Source: Halobellus sp. MBLA0158
Lineage (GTDB): Archaea; Halobacteriota; Halobacteria; Halobacteriales; Haloferacaceae
Reading direction: 5' to 3'
DNA: 64,000 bases
NCBI RefSeq assembly: GCF_041477585.1
Contig: NZ_JBGNYA010000001.1
Location: forward strand, 1,922,001-1,986,000
Shown here: in pieces, positions 1 through 8,199 of the stretch
Position numbering within the stretch: position 1 is the stretch's first letter
Layout of the letters: every line of letters starts with the position of its first letter
Notes under the pieces: model-generated
What the model was told of the DNA's origin: nothing
The model's input: only the letters and a program-made list of their open reading frames with translations
The model's database searches: none
Made by a program: the position numbers and the translations under genes

Positions 1-143
1 CGCGGCTTCGGATCGGATCGAAAAAAGCCGTCCGGCCGCGGATCGGCTGCCGACGGACTCCCGACACCGTGGACCGATCCACTGCCGCGCACCGTAAGAG
101 TGTAGTCCGTGTCCGGTCTCAGTAATCGTGTGGAAAATAGACT

Positions 144-542
144 ATGACGTACACGACATCAATCTCCGTCGACGGGTCGTTCGAGGACGTGGTCGAGACG
201 ACGACGGACGCGCTCGCAGCGGAGGGGTTCGGCGTCCTCTGCGACATCGACGTGCAGGCGACGCTGAAGGAGAAACTCGGCGAGGAGTTCCGCGACTATC
301 GGATCCTGGGCGCCTGCAATCCCGAATTCGCCCATCAGGCGATGGAGGAGGAACTGGAACTTGGCGCGCTGCTGCCCTGCAACGTCATCGTCTACGCGGA
401 CGACGACGGGGGCGTCGTCGTGAGCGCGGTCGCGCCCGACAAACTGCTCTCGGTGGTCGAAAACGACGCGCTCGACCCGGTCGCCGACGAGGTCGACGAA
501 CGGCTCCAGTCGGCGCTCGCGACCGTCGAAGCGGCGTACTGA
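144..542 (+). CDS. DUF302 family protein
   Basis: Predicted soluble acidic protein of 132 residues. It carries the pattern typical of the DUF302 family: a GVLCDIDVQAT segment near residues 30-40, GACNP at 57-60, an AHQAMEEE stretch and LLPCN at 76-80. DUF302 proteins are small alpha/beta domains with no agreed biochemical role. The two conserved cysteines (in GACNP and LPCN) have led to suggestions of metal or redox binding, which this sequence neither proves nor rules out. It stands alone: the next gene is on the other strand and ends 40 bases beyond its stop. The ATG at 144 is chosen because the family homology begins almost at once. Family assignment is firm; function is not known. Confidence 0.88.
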   Translation: MTYTTSISVDGSFEDVVETTTDALAAEGFGVLCDIDVQATLKEKLGEEFRDYRILGACNPEFAHQAMEEELELGALLPCNVIVYADDDGGVVVSAVAPDKLLSVVENDALDPVADEVDERLQSALATVEAAY

Positions 543-581
543 CGGCCGTACGTCCGATCGTGAAGACGGACACTATCCATC

Positions 582-1016
582 CTACTCGACGACCAGCTCG
601 AAGCGGAGGTCGGCGCCGTCCGCGAGCGCCTCGACGAGGTCGCGGTCGACGTCTGCGGCCGCGCCGTCGGCATCGACGAGCACCGTCCGATCGTCCACGT
701 AGTCGCTGGTGCGACCGACGTGGCTCCGCTCGTTCTCGAAGGAGAGGTCCGGATCGCCGCTGCCGGTGATCGTTTGGGTGTAGGTGTCGCCGTCGGCGGT
801 CGTCGCGGTGAGGGTCGCGGTGATCGTCGCGTCGGCGTCGCGGCAGGCCGCGACGAAGTCCGCGTCGAAGTCGGCCGGCACCCGGTCGGCCTCGACCGCG
901 AGGATGCAGTCGCCGGCGGGGGTCAGCCAGTCGTCGCTCGTCACCTCGAACGTGCTCGCGTGTTCGGCGGAGACGTTCTCGTGTCCGCGCGCGTGAACGA
1001 CCTCTCGCAGTGTCAT
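582..1016 (-). CDS. DUF371 family protein
   Basis: Predicted 144-residue soluble protein. The N-terminus (VHARGHENVSAEHASTFEVT followed by LTPAGDCILAV) is the signature of DUF371, an archaeal family of about 130-150 residues. It has no membrane segment or signal peptide. No enzymatic role has been established for the family; the conserved HxN and GDCI segments suggest a ligand-binding fold, but that is inference. It converges with the DUF302 gene, and its start at 1016 opens onto a 333-base intergenic region that contains TATA-like elements on both strands. Confidence 0.85.
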   Translation of the reverse strand: MTLREVVHARGHENVSAEHASTFEVTSDDWLTPAGDCILAVEADRVPADFDADFVAACRDADATITATLTATTADGDTYTQTITGSGDPDLSFENERSHVGRTSDYVDDRTVLVDADGAAADVDRDLVEALADGADLRFELVVE

Positions 1017-1349
1017 ACTGCCGACTCCGGGACTCCCGGGTAAATCCCGACCGATTCCACACCGCGATCGGCCGTCCGTATGCGAACAGTTCCCACTTTC
1101 TTTTATATATGACTCGTGTACACTGCGAACGTCTCACAAGGCCCGTATGGGGTGTGAGAGCGGCTTTCAGCCCGTCAGTTCACCGGCAGATTTATATGTA
1201 GTAGCCGACAACTGATAGGTACCAGAACGCCTCCGGCGTTCCGGCGGCACAGCACGCAGAATGATCGGGAATTCTTATCCACGGTCGGCAGCGATCCACC
1301 AGCGGCCGCCACGGTCCGGAGCGGTGATGGTATCGAGGTTTGATTACGT
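1017..1349. other. 333-bp gene-free region with two TATA-like boxes and a hairpin
   Basis: No convincing reading frame. An AT-rich box (TTTTATATA, about 1101-1109) could drive either direction, including the DUF371 gene. A second box (TTTATATG, 1191-1198) reads rightward. About 27 bases past it lies a perfect 7-bp stem with a 3-base loop (GAACGCC-TCC-GGCGTTC, 1225-1241). The remaining ~110 bases before the coiled-coil gene have no clear TATA near -27, so either the coiled-coil gene has an unusually long leader or a short RNA is made here. Confidence 0.5.
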
Positions 1350-2273
1350 ATGGTAACGAAGCAAGACGTTCTTCAGGAATACGACGTACAGGAACTCAAA
1401 GACGCAGACAACATCGAGCTCACCGACGACAAGCTCGAAAACGGTTCTAAAGGCCAGCTCATCAAGGTCGCCGGACAGCTCCGGGACCGACGAAACGAGC
1501 TCAATCAGATGGCCTCCGAGCGCGCCTCCAAGCGCGACGACCTGAACGCCAAGACGCGCGAGAAGGTCGACGAGGCCCAGGAACACCGCGAGAAGCGCGA
1601 CGAGCTCAACGAGCAGGTCCAGGAACACAAAGAAAAGCGCAACGAGCTCAACGCGGAGGCCAACGAGCTCTTCGACCAGGTCGAGGAGATGAAAGAGGAC
1701 CTGGAGCTCGACGACGGCAAGGACATCGAGGAGCTCGAAGACGAGATCGAGCAGCTCGAATTCCGCCAGCAGACCGAGGTCCTCTCGACCGAGGACGAGC
1801 GCGAACTCATCGAGAAGATCGAGGACAAGCGCGAGGAGCTCCGCCAGAAGAAGGAGAAGGTCGAAGACAGCGGTGAACTCGAAGAGCTCATCGAGGAGGC
1901 CGAAGAGGTCCGCTCGGAGGCGTCCCAGCACCACCAGAAGGTGACAGAGCTCGCCGACGAGGCCCAGGAACACCACAACCAGATGATCGAGGCCTACCGC
2001 GAGGCCGACGACATCCGCGACAAGGCCGACGCGATGCACGAGCTCTTCGTCGAGGCCCAGGAGGCCGCCGACCAGCACCACGAGGACTTCGTCCGCGTCC
2101 AAAAGCGGCTCCGCGAACTCGACAAGCAGGAGGAAGAAGAGCGCGAGGACGAGCGCGCCGAGGAGCGCGAGGCCGCCAAGGAGGAGGCCGAAGAGATCTA
2201 CCAGAAGTTCAAGGAAGGCGAGACCCTCGACACCGAGGACCTGATGAAGCTCCAGAAGACGGGGCTTCTCTAA
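1350..2273 (+). CDS. Archaeal coiled-coil protein (COG1340-like)
   Basis: Protein of 307 residues, almost wholly charged heptad-type helix rich in Glu, Lys, Arg and Gln from about residue 35 to 285, with no membrane segment. It resembles the archaeal uncharacterised coiled-coil family COG1340, whose haloarchaeal members have sometimes been labelled phosphoserine phosphatase without catalytic motifs. None of the DxDGT-type HAD motifs is present here, so that label is not supported. The short C-terminus (ETLDTEDLMKLQKTGLL) is a conserved tail. A structural or scaffolding role, perhaps in chromosome or translation-related complexes, is only a guess. A GC-rich palindrome and T-run follow the stop. 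Confidence 0.85.
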   Translation: MVTKQDVLQEYDVQELKDADNIELTDDKLENGSKGQLIKVAGQLRDRRNELNQMASERASKRDDLNAKTREKVDEAQEHREKRDELNEQVQEHKEKRNELNAEANELFDQVEEMKEDLELDDGKDIEELEDEIEQLEFRQQTEVLSTEDERELIEKIEDKREELRQKKEKVEDSGELEELIEEAEEVRSEASQHHQKVTELADEAQEHHNQMIEAYREADDIRDKADAMHELFVEAQEAADQHHEDFVRVQKRLRELDKQEEEEREDERAEEREAAKEEAEEIYQKFKEGETLDTEDLMKLQKTGLL

Positions 2274-2297
2274 GCGCCGACGCTTCCGGATTCGACG

Positions 2298-2312
2298 CGG
2301 CCGCGGTTTTTT
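2298..2312 (+). terminator. Probable terminator after coiled-coil gene
   Basis: A GCGGCCGC palindrome followed by six T residues, 25-40 bases after the stop of the coiled-coil gene. Archaeal termination depends chiefly on T-runs, so this is a reasonable terminator. Confidence 0.45.
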
Positions 2313-2400
2313 CGACGGGACGGACGTGACACGTAGCCGTAGCTTCGCTTCCCTGTCGCTGACCGGGAGGCCTTTAACCGAGTGAACCCTTCGCACGACC

Positions 2401-3507
2401 GTGACCACGCTCGTCCTCTGTGTCGATCGGTCCAACGACGTCGGTCACGCGGCCGGCCTCGAACTCCCGATCGTGGGGTGGGAGGCCGTCCAGTCGCTCG
2501 TGACCGACGTCGGCCTCGCCGATCCGGAGGATTCGAGCGTGAACTGCCTGCTGGAGGCGCTGCGAGTCGCTCGCGACCTCCGCGACGAACGCGAGGAGAC
2601 CGTCGTCGCGGTCGTCGCGGGCGGCAGGGACTCGCTCGTCGGCGCCGACCGCTCGCTGTCGACCCAGGTGGACGCGCTCGTCGAGGAGTACGACCCCGAC
2701 TCCGCGATCGTCGTCCTCGACTCCGCGAACGACGAGCGCGTCGTCCCCGTGATCGAGAGCCGCGTGCGCGTCGACTCCGTCGACCGCGTCGTCGTCCGGC
2801 AGGCCCACGACATCGAGTCGACGTACTACCTCCTCAAGCAGTTCCTCGCCGACGAGGAGCTCCGATCGACGGTCCTGGTGCCCCTGGGGGCGACGCTGCT
2901 CTTCCTGCCGATCCTGCTGACGCAGTTTCCGCCCGCCGTCGCGCTCGCGGGGCTGGCCGCGGTGCTCGGGGCCGCGCTGCTCTACAAGGGGCTCGCGGTC
3001 GACGAGTACCTCGCCGAGGTCCCCGACCGCGTCCGCGCGGCGCTGTACTCCGGCCGCGTCTCCGTCGTCACCTACGCCGTCAGCCTCGGGCTCGGCCTCG
3101 TCGGCATCTTCCTGGGCGCGCTGTCGGTGTCGCCGCAGCTCGGCCCCGAGTCGGTCGTCCTCCGGACGATGCAGTTCACCTACAATGCCGTCCCCTGGCT
3201 CGCGCTGGCCGCGCTCACCGCCAGCGCCGGCCGGCTGCTCGACGAACTCATCGGCACCGACGGCGTGAGCACGCCGTACCTGAACCTCCCGTTCGGCGTC
3301 GTCGCGCTCGGGCTCGTCGTCCGCGGCTTCGCCGGGTGGTTCCTCCAGCGCGAGGCCGTCCTGCCCGACCCGTTCATCTTCGGCTACATCGTGACGCCCC
3401 AGCAGCGGCTCGCGGCGTTCATCGTCGTGGGGATCGTCGTCAGCATCGTCGGCGTCCGCGTCGCCGCCAGCGTGAGCGGCGAGTCGATCGAGGACGTCGT
3501 GCAGTAG
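2401..3507 (+). CDS. DUF373 family membrane protein
   Basis: Protein of 368 residues beginning with GTG at 2401, where the family N-terminus (MTTLVLCVDRSNDVG) starts. Residues 1-155 form a soluble alpha/beta domain; from about 155 on there are roughly six hydrophobic segments (for example LVPLGATLLFLPILL and VALAGLAAVLGAALL). This two-part design matches archaeal DUF373, an integral membrane family of unknown function. No transport or catalytic motif was recognised. It lies about 125 bases after the coiled-coil gene on the same strand, beyond a T-run, so it probably has its own transcript. Confidence 0.87.
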   Translation: MTTLVLCVDRSNDVGHAAGLELPIVGWEAVQSLVTDVGLADPEDSSVNCLLEALRVARDLRDEREETVVAVVAGGRDSLVGADRSLSTQVDALVEEYDPDSAIVVLDSANDERVVPVIESRVRVDSVDRVVVRQAHDIESTYYLLKQFLADEELRSTVLVPLGATLLFLPILLTQFPPAVALAGLAAVLGAALLYKGLAVDEYLAEVPDRVRAALYSGRVSVVTYAVSLGLGLVGIFLGALSVSPQLGPESVVLRTMQFTYNAVPWLALAALTASAGRLLDELIGTDGVSTPYLNLPFGVVALGLVVRGFAGWFLQREAVLPDPFIFGYIVTPQQRLAAFIVVGIVVSIVGVRVAASVSGESIEDVVQ

Positions 3508-3549
3508 CGCGGTAGGCCGAAAGCCGCCGCGTCGGATTTCCTCGTTATC

Positions 3550-3741
3550 TCAGGTCCCGGCGCGGTACTCGCCGTGTTTGACGCCGATCGCGACGCAGAT
3601 CACGCCGAAGACGAGCATCGACGGCGTCACCATCATCAGCACCGTGCTCGTCGCCATCACGCCCGACGCGACGAGGACCGCCGTTCCCACGGCGACGAGC
3701 GCGACGAGCGCGCCCACCGTGGTTCCGAGTGTGAAGTCCAT
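3550..3741 (-). CDS. Small two-helix membrane protein
   Basis: Protein of 63 residues with two hydrophobic helices (about residues 8-28 and 32-54) and a short polar tail (KHGEYRAGT). It resembles the many small haloarchaeal membrane proteins of unknown function. It converges on the DUF373 gene with a 42-base gap. No motif points to a role. It is called because the reading frame has haloarchaeal composition, the hydrophobic pattern is regular and the gap between neighbours fits. Confidence 0.65.
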   Translation of the reverse strand: MDFTLGTTVGALVALVAVGTAVLVASGVMATSTVLMMVTPSMLVFGVICVAIGVKHGEYRAGT

Positions 3742-3789
3742 ACGGGTCGTTCGACCCCGACCGACAAGGCCGTTGCGCCCGCCGGAGCC

Positions 3790-4614
3790 TCACCAGGGCG
3801 AGAAGCTGGGGTCGACCTGGCGGTCCGTCCGGTCGATGGCGTCGATGGCGGCCACGTCCTCGTCGTCGAGGTCGAGGTCGACCGACGCGAGGTTGTCGAG
3901 GACGTGCGCCTCGCCCGTCGCTTTCGGGATCGCCGTCACGCCCTTCTCGCGGAGCCACGCCAGCGACACCTGGGCCTCGCTGACGCCGTGTTTCTCCGCG
4001 ATCTCGGTGATCTCGGGGACGTTGAACACCTCGCCGCGAGCCAGCGGCGAGTAGGCGACGACCTCGACGTCGCGGTCGGCGCAGTGCGCGCGGAGCTCCT
4101 CCTGGGGGAGCAGCGGGTGGAGCTCGACCTGGTTCGCGAAGATCGGCGCGTCCGCGTGGTCGATGGCCTCGTCGACCTGCTCGGGCAGGAAGTTGCTGAT
4201 ACCGATCCGCTCGACCTTCCCCGCGTCGACGAGCTCGTCGAAGGCGCGGAGCGTCTCCTCGGGGTCGTACGCCCGGGAGGGCCAGTGGACGTACAGGAGG
4301 TCGACGTAGTCGACGCCGAGCTTATCGAGGCTCGCCTCGGTCGTCGAGAGCACGTCGTCGTACGCGAGGTTGTCGATCCAGACCTTCGTCGCCAGGAAGA
4401 CGTCCTCGCGGTCGACGTCGGCCGCCTCGATCCCGCGGCCGACGGCCTCCTCGTTGCCGTAGGCCTGCGCCGTGTCGATATGGCGGTAGCCCTCGTTGAG
4501 GGCGGTCTCGACCGTGTCTGCGCAGGTGTCGGGATCGTCGTTCTGCCAGGTGCCGAGGCCCAGCATCGGCATCTCGCTCGCGAGCGGTACGCGTCGCTCA
4601 CCTTGCTGACTCAT
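3790..4614 (-). CDS. Aldo/keto reductase
   Basis: Cytosolic NAD(P)H-dependent oxidoreductase of 274 residues, the usual length for the family. The catalytic tetrad is visible as Asp47 (HIDTAQ), Tyr52 (AYGNE), Lys77 (TKVW) and His110 (YVHWPS). GxGTWQ near residues 20-24 and the ISNF and PKATGEAHVLDN cofactor-binding segments complete the TIM-barrel signature. The pattern is that of the 2,5-diketo-gluconate reductase-like branch, which reduces sugar aldehydes, methylglyoxal and related carbonyls. The physiological substrate cannot be read from sequence. It lies 54 bases upstream of the geranylgeranyl reductase gene's stop on the same strand but is probably transcribed separately. Confidence 0.93.
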   Translation of the reverse strand: MSQQGERRVPLASEMPMLGLGTWQNDDPDTCADTVETALNEGYRHIDTAQAYGNEEAVGRGIEAADVDREDVFLATKVWIDNLAYDDVLSTTEASLDKLGVDYVDLLYVHWPSRAYDPEETLRAFDELVDAGKVERIGISNFLPEQVDEAIDHADAPIFANQVELHPLLPQEELRAHCADRDVEVVAYSPLARGEVFNVPEITEIAEKHGVSEAQVSLAWLREKGVTAIPKATGEAHVLDNLASVDLDLDDEDVAAIDAIDRTDRQVDPSFSPW

Positions 4615-4667
4615 ATCCGAGTGAAGGTCCCTCGGACGGTTAGGGGTTTGGATAGCGGCGTGTCAGG

Positions 4668-5903
4668 TCACTCGGCGAGCCGCTGTTTCGCAAAGCGCGC
4701 AAGAAGCGGCACGTCGTCGAGGTGGATGAGCTTCGAGAGGCCGCGGATGCTGCCGTCGTTGGCGTCGCTGAGCGTCTCTACGTCCATCGCGTTCAGGTCG
4801 TTCATCAGGCGGTCGTAGCGGTCGTTCGGCGCGAGGTACAGCAGCTGGGTCATCGTCAGCCGCGTGCGCATATCCGGGGCGACCCGGGCGTGCCAGAGGT
4901 CGTCGTAGGCGGCCATCGCGTCCGCCGAGGTGTCGACCTGCGATCCCATCAGGCAGCGGTCCGCCGTGATGGCGGCCGCGCGCGCGGACTCCATACACTT
5001 GTGGATGCCCTCGCCCCACAGCGGGTCGATGGTGGGCACGGTGTCGCCGATGGCCATAAAGCTGTCCGTGCTGAGGTCCGCCGGCATCTGGATGTGTGCG
5101 CTGCCGCGGTGCTGTTGTTTGTCCGCGATGCGGTGGGCGTCGGCGAACCGGGGGTCGGTCTCCAGCCAGTGATTGAGGTGGTCGTCGATGCTCTTCGAGG
5201 CGTCGCCGAACCGCTGGTAGCTCTCGTTTTGGATGTAACACAGGCCGACTTTCGCGGTGTCGCCGCCCGTGTGGAAGATCCACGAGTAGCCGCCGGGCGC
5301 GTACTCGTGGTCGAGGCGCAGCATCATCGCGTCGGTGAGGTCTGCGAACTCGGGGTGGTCGACGTCGACGCCCTCCATCTCCCACTCGATGCCGACCGCC
5401 TGATTCTGCCGTTCGAGACCGCAGACGTCGAGTTTCTTCGCGAGCGGCGCCGCCGGCCCCGTGGCGTCGATGACAATCTCTCCGAACACCTCCTCGTCGC
5501 CGGCGTACCGGACGCCGACCACGTCGCCGTCTTCCACGACGGGGTTGTTCACGCGCGCGTCGAAGCGGTACTCCGCGCCGTGGTCGCGCCCCTCCGCGAC
5601 CAGCCAGCGCTTGAAGTCCGCGAATTCGAGGACGGCTCCGGGCTGGTACTGGACGAAGTGCCTGTTGGGGGATTCGAGGACGACGTCGTCGGTGTAGTTC
5701 ATCACGACGTCGTCGGGGATCCCAAAGGCGCCCGTCATCGACGCGAACGTCCCCGCCGTGGACTTGTTCGACTGCCGGGGGAACCCGTCTTCGGGCTCAG
5801 CCTCGAGCACGAGCACGTCGTAGTCGCGCTGTGCGAGGTCCCGCGCGCACTGTGCTCCGGCCGGCCCCGCGCCGGCGATGACGACGTCGTAGTGCTCAGA
5901 CAT
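4668..5903 (-). CDS. Geranylgeranyl reductase family FAD-dependent oxidoreductase
   Basis: Flavoprotein of 411 residues starting at the ATG at 5903, which places the Rossmann FAD motif GAGPAG at residues 11-16. Further family marks are the substrate-side motif YSWIFHTGG (equivalent to the YxWxFP loop of the group) and the second FAD motif GDTVPTIDPLWGEGI. The family reduces isoprenoid double bonds of archaeal ether lipids, menaquinone side chains or chlorophyll precursors. In haloarchaea several paralogs exist, so assignment to digeranylgeranylglycerophospholipid reduction is plausible but unproven. The frame is open further upstream, but that extension is basic and lacks homology. A 9-base TTACCGTAA near-palindrome lies at 6039-6047. 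Confidence 0.85.
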   Translation of the reverse strand: MSEHYDVVIAGAGPAGAQCARDLAQRDYDVLVLEAEPEDGFPRQSNKSTAGTFASMTGAFGIPDDVVMNYTDDVVLESPNRHFVQYQPGAVLEFADFKRWLVAEGRDHGAEYRFDARVNNPVVEDGDVVGVRYAGDEEVFGEIVIDATGPAAPLAKKLDVCGLERQNQAVGIEWEMEGVDVDHPEFADLTDAMMLRLDHEYAPGGYSWIFHTGGDTAKVGLCYIQNESYQRFGDASKSIDDHLNHWLETDPRFADAHRIADKQQHRGSAHIQMPADLSTDSFMAIGDTVPTIDPLWGEGIHKCMESARAAAITADRCLMGSQVDTSADAMAAYDDLWHARVAPDMRTRLTMTQLLYLAPNDRYDRLMNDLNAMDVETLSDANDGSIRGLSKLIHLDDVPLLARFAKQRLAE

Positions 5904-6186
5904 AGCGTACTCCCGTGGTGTGCGTCGGCTGCGCGCCCCGGCGCGCCAGTGCGGTTGTCGCACAGACGCCGCGTGGCGAGCGCTGTTCCCCCCGCACACG
6001 TCTTCGGTCGGGCGTCACGGCGTCCGCGGTCATTGGTATTACCGTAAATCGGGGCGCGGGTAAAAAACGCGCCGGAACATTCCTGACGCCCACGAGAGGG
6101 CGGAATTCGGGACTCGGGATTCGAAGCGATCGATGCCGCGGCCGGCGAGCACGTGACCGCCGCGAGGGCGTCGGCCTCGACCGCCG

Positions 6187-7275
6187 CTACACCGCCGGCC
6201 GTTCGGCCCCGCCCACGCCGGCGCCGATCCGACGACGGAGGGCGGGAATGACCGTTCCGTCGAGCGAGAGCGCGCCCGCGCCGGTCACCATCAGCGCCGA
6301 CGACAGCCCGAAGAGCGTGACGTGGGCCAAGACCGGATCGTCCGGGAGGCCGAAAAGCGTCGTCGTCAGGATGACGAACGCCGCGGTCGCGGTCCCGCGG
6401 GTGAACGTCCCGGTCAGGAGGAACACGCCGACGACGGCCTCGGTGAGGCCCGCGCCGAAGATCCACAGCTCCGGCGAGACGGGGACGACCCCGGTGAGCC
6501 CGTACTTCTCCACGACGGCCGCCGCCTGGGCGGGCTGGAACCACTTCTGGACGACGCCCAGGTACACGAAGTTCGCGCCGAGGAAGACGCGGATCAAAAG
6601 CGGCGCGGTCCCCTGGGTCAGGCCGAGCTCCGAGAGGACGTCCTCGGGCTTTGGGAATCCCCTGAAGCGGCTGAGGAGGGTCCCCTCGGCGGCCACGATC
6701 CGCCTGAGCATCATATCGGCGCTGGGCTGGCCGGGCCCCACGACGAAGATGCCGAGGAAGCCGGCGACGTACTCGCTGGCGAGGAGGAGTTCGGGGAAGG
6801 CGCCCGCGAGCGCCCAGAAGTACGCGAGCAGGCCGACGGCCGCCACGACGCGCGTCAGCAGGCCGAACAGCAGGAGGAATCCGATCCCGACCTGGAGGAG
6901 CCGCGCGTCGGCGGTGACGGTCGGCGAGAACAGGTAGCCCGAAAAGCCCGCGCCCACGAGCGGTAGGCCGACCGAGAGCCGGAGCATCCACGGCAGGTAC
7001 GGGCGGTACGACGCCAGCGTCCGACGGGCCACCTCGACGTCCCGCAGGGACGCCGAAAAGCGGAGGTACCCGAGGGCCGCCACCGCGACGGTGGCCCCGC
7101 CGCCGGCGAGCAGCGCGAGCGCGAGCGGCGAGGACATCACCGCCGCGAAGAGCTCCGCCGCCGATCCGGGCGCGGTGTCCTCTGTGACGTAGTCGACGTG
7201 GGCCGCCGCGGATCCGGTGGCCACCGCGAGCGCTCCGACTGTCGCGCACACTGAACGCAGGGCTCTTCGGACCAT
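6187..7275 (-). CDS. DoxX-like multispan membrane protein
   Basis: Protein of 362 residues with an N-terminal signal-like helix (residues 1-25, ending SAAAH) and seven or eight further hydrophobic segments. Segments such as LLQVGIGFLLLFGLLTRVVA and the C-terminal GLTEAVVGVFLLTGTFTRG resemble DoxX/SURF4-type membrane proteins, two of which seem to be arranged in tandem. DoxX proteins are linked to quinone or thiol redox chemistry in the membrane in some organisms; no catalytic residue can be identified here. The gene stands alone, 60 bases from the korB stop. Membrane location is sure, the DoxX assignment likely, the function unknown. Confidence 0.75.
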   Translation of the reverse strand: MVRRALRSVCATVGALAVATGSAAAHVDYVTEDTAPGSAAELFAAVMSSPLALALLAGGGATVAVAALGYLRFSASLRDVEVARRTLASYRPYLPWMLRLSVGLPLVGAGFSGYLFSPTVTADARLLQVGIGFLLLFGLLTRVVAAVGLLAYFWALAGAFPELLLASEYVAGFLGIFVVGPGQPSADMMLRRIVAAEGTLLSRFRGFPKPEDVLSELGLTQGTAPLLIRVFLGANFVYLGVVQKWFQPAQAAAVVEKYGLTGVVPVSPELWIFGAGLTEAVVGVFLLTGTFTRGTATAAFVILTTTLFGLPDDPVLAHVTLFGLSSALMVTGAGALSLDGTVIPALRRRIGAGVGGAERPAV

Positions 7276-7335
7276 ACGCCTATGGTACGAAGTGACACGG
7301 GAAAAACGGTGCGCTGCGAGGCCGCCCCTGGCCCC

Positions 7336-8199
7336 TCAGTAGAACTCGCGGACGAGGTCCATCGCGCCCTCGGGGGCGCCGTCGTCGATCTGGGACATGT
7401 CGGCGTCGACGCCGTGCTTCTCGCTGTAGGGGATCGACTTCTCCGACTGCCAGATGACGCCCTGGTACTCCTTGCTGGCGTCGAGGATCTTCTCCTTGGC
7501 GGCGTCGTAGTCGGTGCGGTCGTGGCCCTCCTCGGCGACGTCGACGAGGTTGTCGCGGAAGTAGTCGTAGGTGTCGACGTCGTTGAAGGTGACACAGGGA
7601 CTGAAGACGTTGACGAAGCCGAAGCCGTCGTGTTCGATCGCCTCCTGGACGATCTCGGCGTGGCGCTGGGCGTCCGTCGAGAACGACTGCGCGATGAACG
7701 TCGCGCCCGACGCGAGCGCGAGCGCCAGCGGATTGACCGGGGGCTGCTGGGGCCCCTCGGGCGTCGTCGACGTCTCGAAGTCCTTGCGCGAGGTGGGCGA
7801 GGCCTGGCCCTTCGTGAGGCCGTAGATGCGGTTGTCCATCACGACGTAGGTCATGTCGACGTTCCGGCGGACGGCGTGGACGAAGTGGCCCGCGCCGATC
7901 GAGTAGCCGTCGCCGTCGCCGCCGGCGACCATCACTTCGAGGTCGGGGTTCGCGAGCTTGACGCCGGTGCCGACCGGGAGCGCGCGCCCGTGGACGCCGT
8001 GGAGCGCATAGGAGTGCATGTACGTCCCGATCTTCCCGGAACAGCCGATCCCGGCCACGACGAACGTGTTGTCGGGGTCGTTGCCGGTGTTCGCGAGCGC
8101 TTTCATCATCCCGTTCATCGTCCCGAAGTCGCCGCAGCCGGGACACCACGTCGGTTGCTTGTCCGATTTGAAGTCGGTGAAACGTACGTCTGAGCTCAT
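7336..8199 (-). CDS. korB: 2-oxoglutarate:ferredoxin oxidoreductase, beta subunit
   Basis: Thiamine-diphosphate-binding subunit, 287 residues. CPGCGD at 19-24 and the ThDP/Mg2+ motif GDGDGYS at 94-100 followed by a downstream Asn (VVMDNRIYGLTKGQ) are intact. It closely resembles haloarchaeal KorB rather than the longer PorB, so oxidative decarboxylation of 2-oxoglutarate to succinyl-CoA with ferredoxin reduction is the best assignment. It completes the oxidative TCA cycle in haloarchaea. Its ATG overlaps the korA stop by four bases (ATGA), implying translational coupling and a stoichiometric complex. Confidence 0.93.
   Translation of the reverse strand: MSSDVRFTDFKSDKQPTWCPGCGDFGTMNGMMKALANTGNDPDNTFVVAGIGCSGKIGTYMHSYALHGVHGRALPVGTGVKLANPDLEVMVAGGDGDGYSIGAGHFVHAVRRNVDMTYVVMDNRIYGLTKGQASPTSRKDFETSTTPEGPQQPPVNPLALALASGATFIAQSFSTDAQRHAEIVQEAIEHDGFGFVNVFSPCVTFNDVDTYDYFRDNLVDVAEEGHDRTDYDAAKEKILDASKEYQGVIWQSEKSIPYSEKHGVDADMSQIDDGAPEGAMDLVREFY

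Noticed and set aside
1350-2273. Phosphoserine phosphatase function for the coiled-coil protein
   Set aside because: No HAD catalytic motif; the whole protein is coiled coil.
1344-2435. Long leucine-rich frame antisense to the coiled-coil gene
   Set aside because: It mirrors the GAG/CTC codons of the coiled-coil gene and has no homology or haloarchaeal acidic composition.
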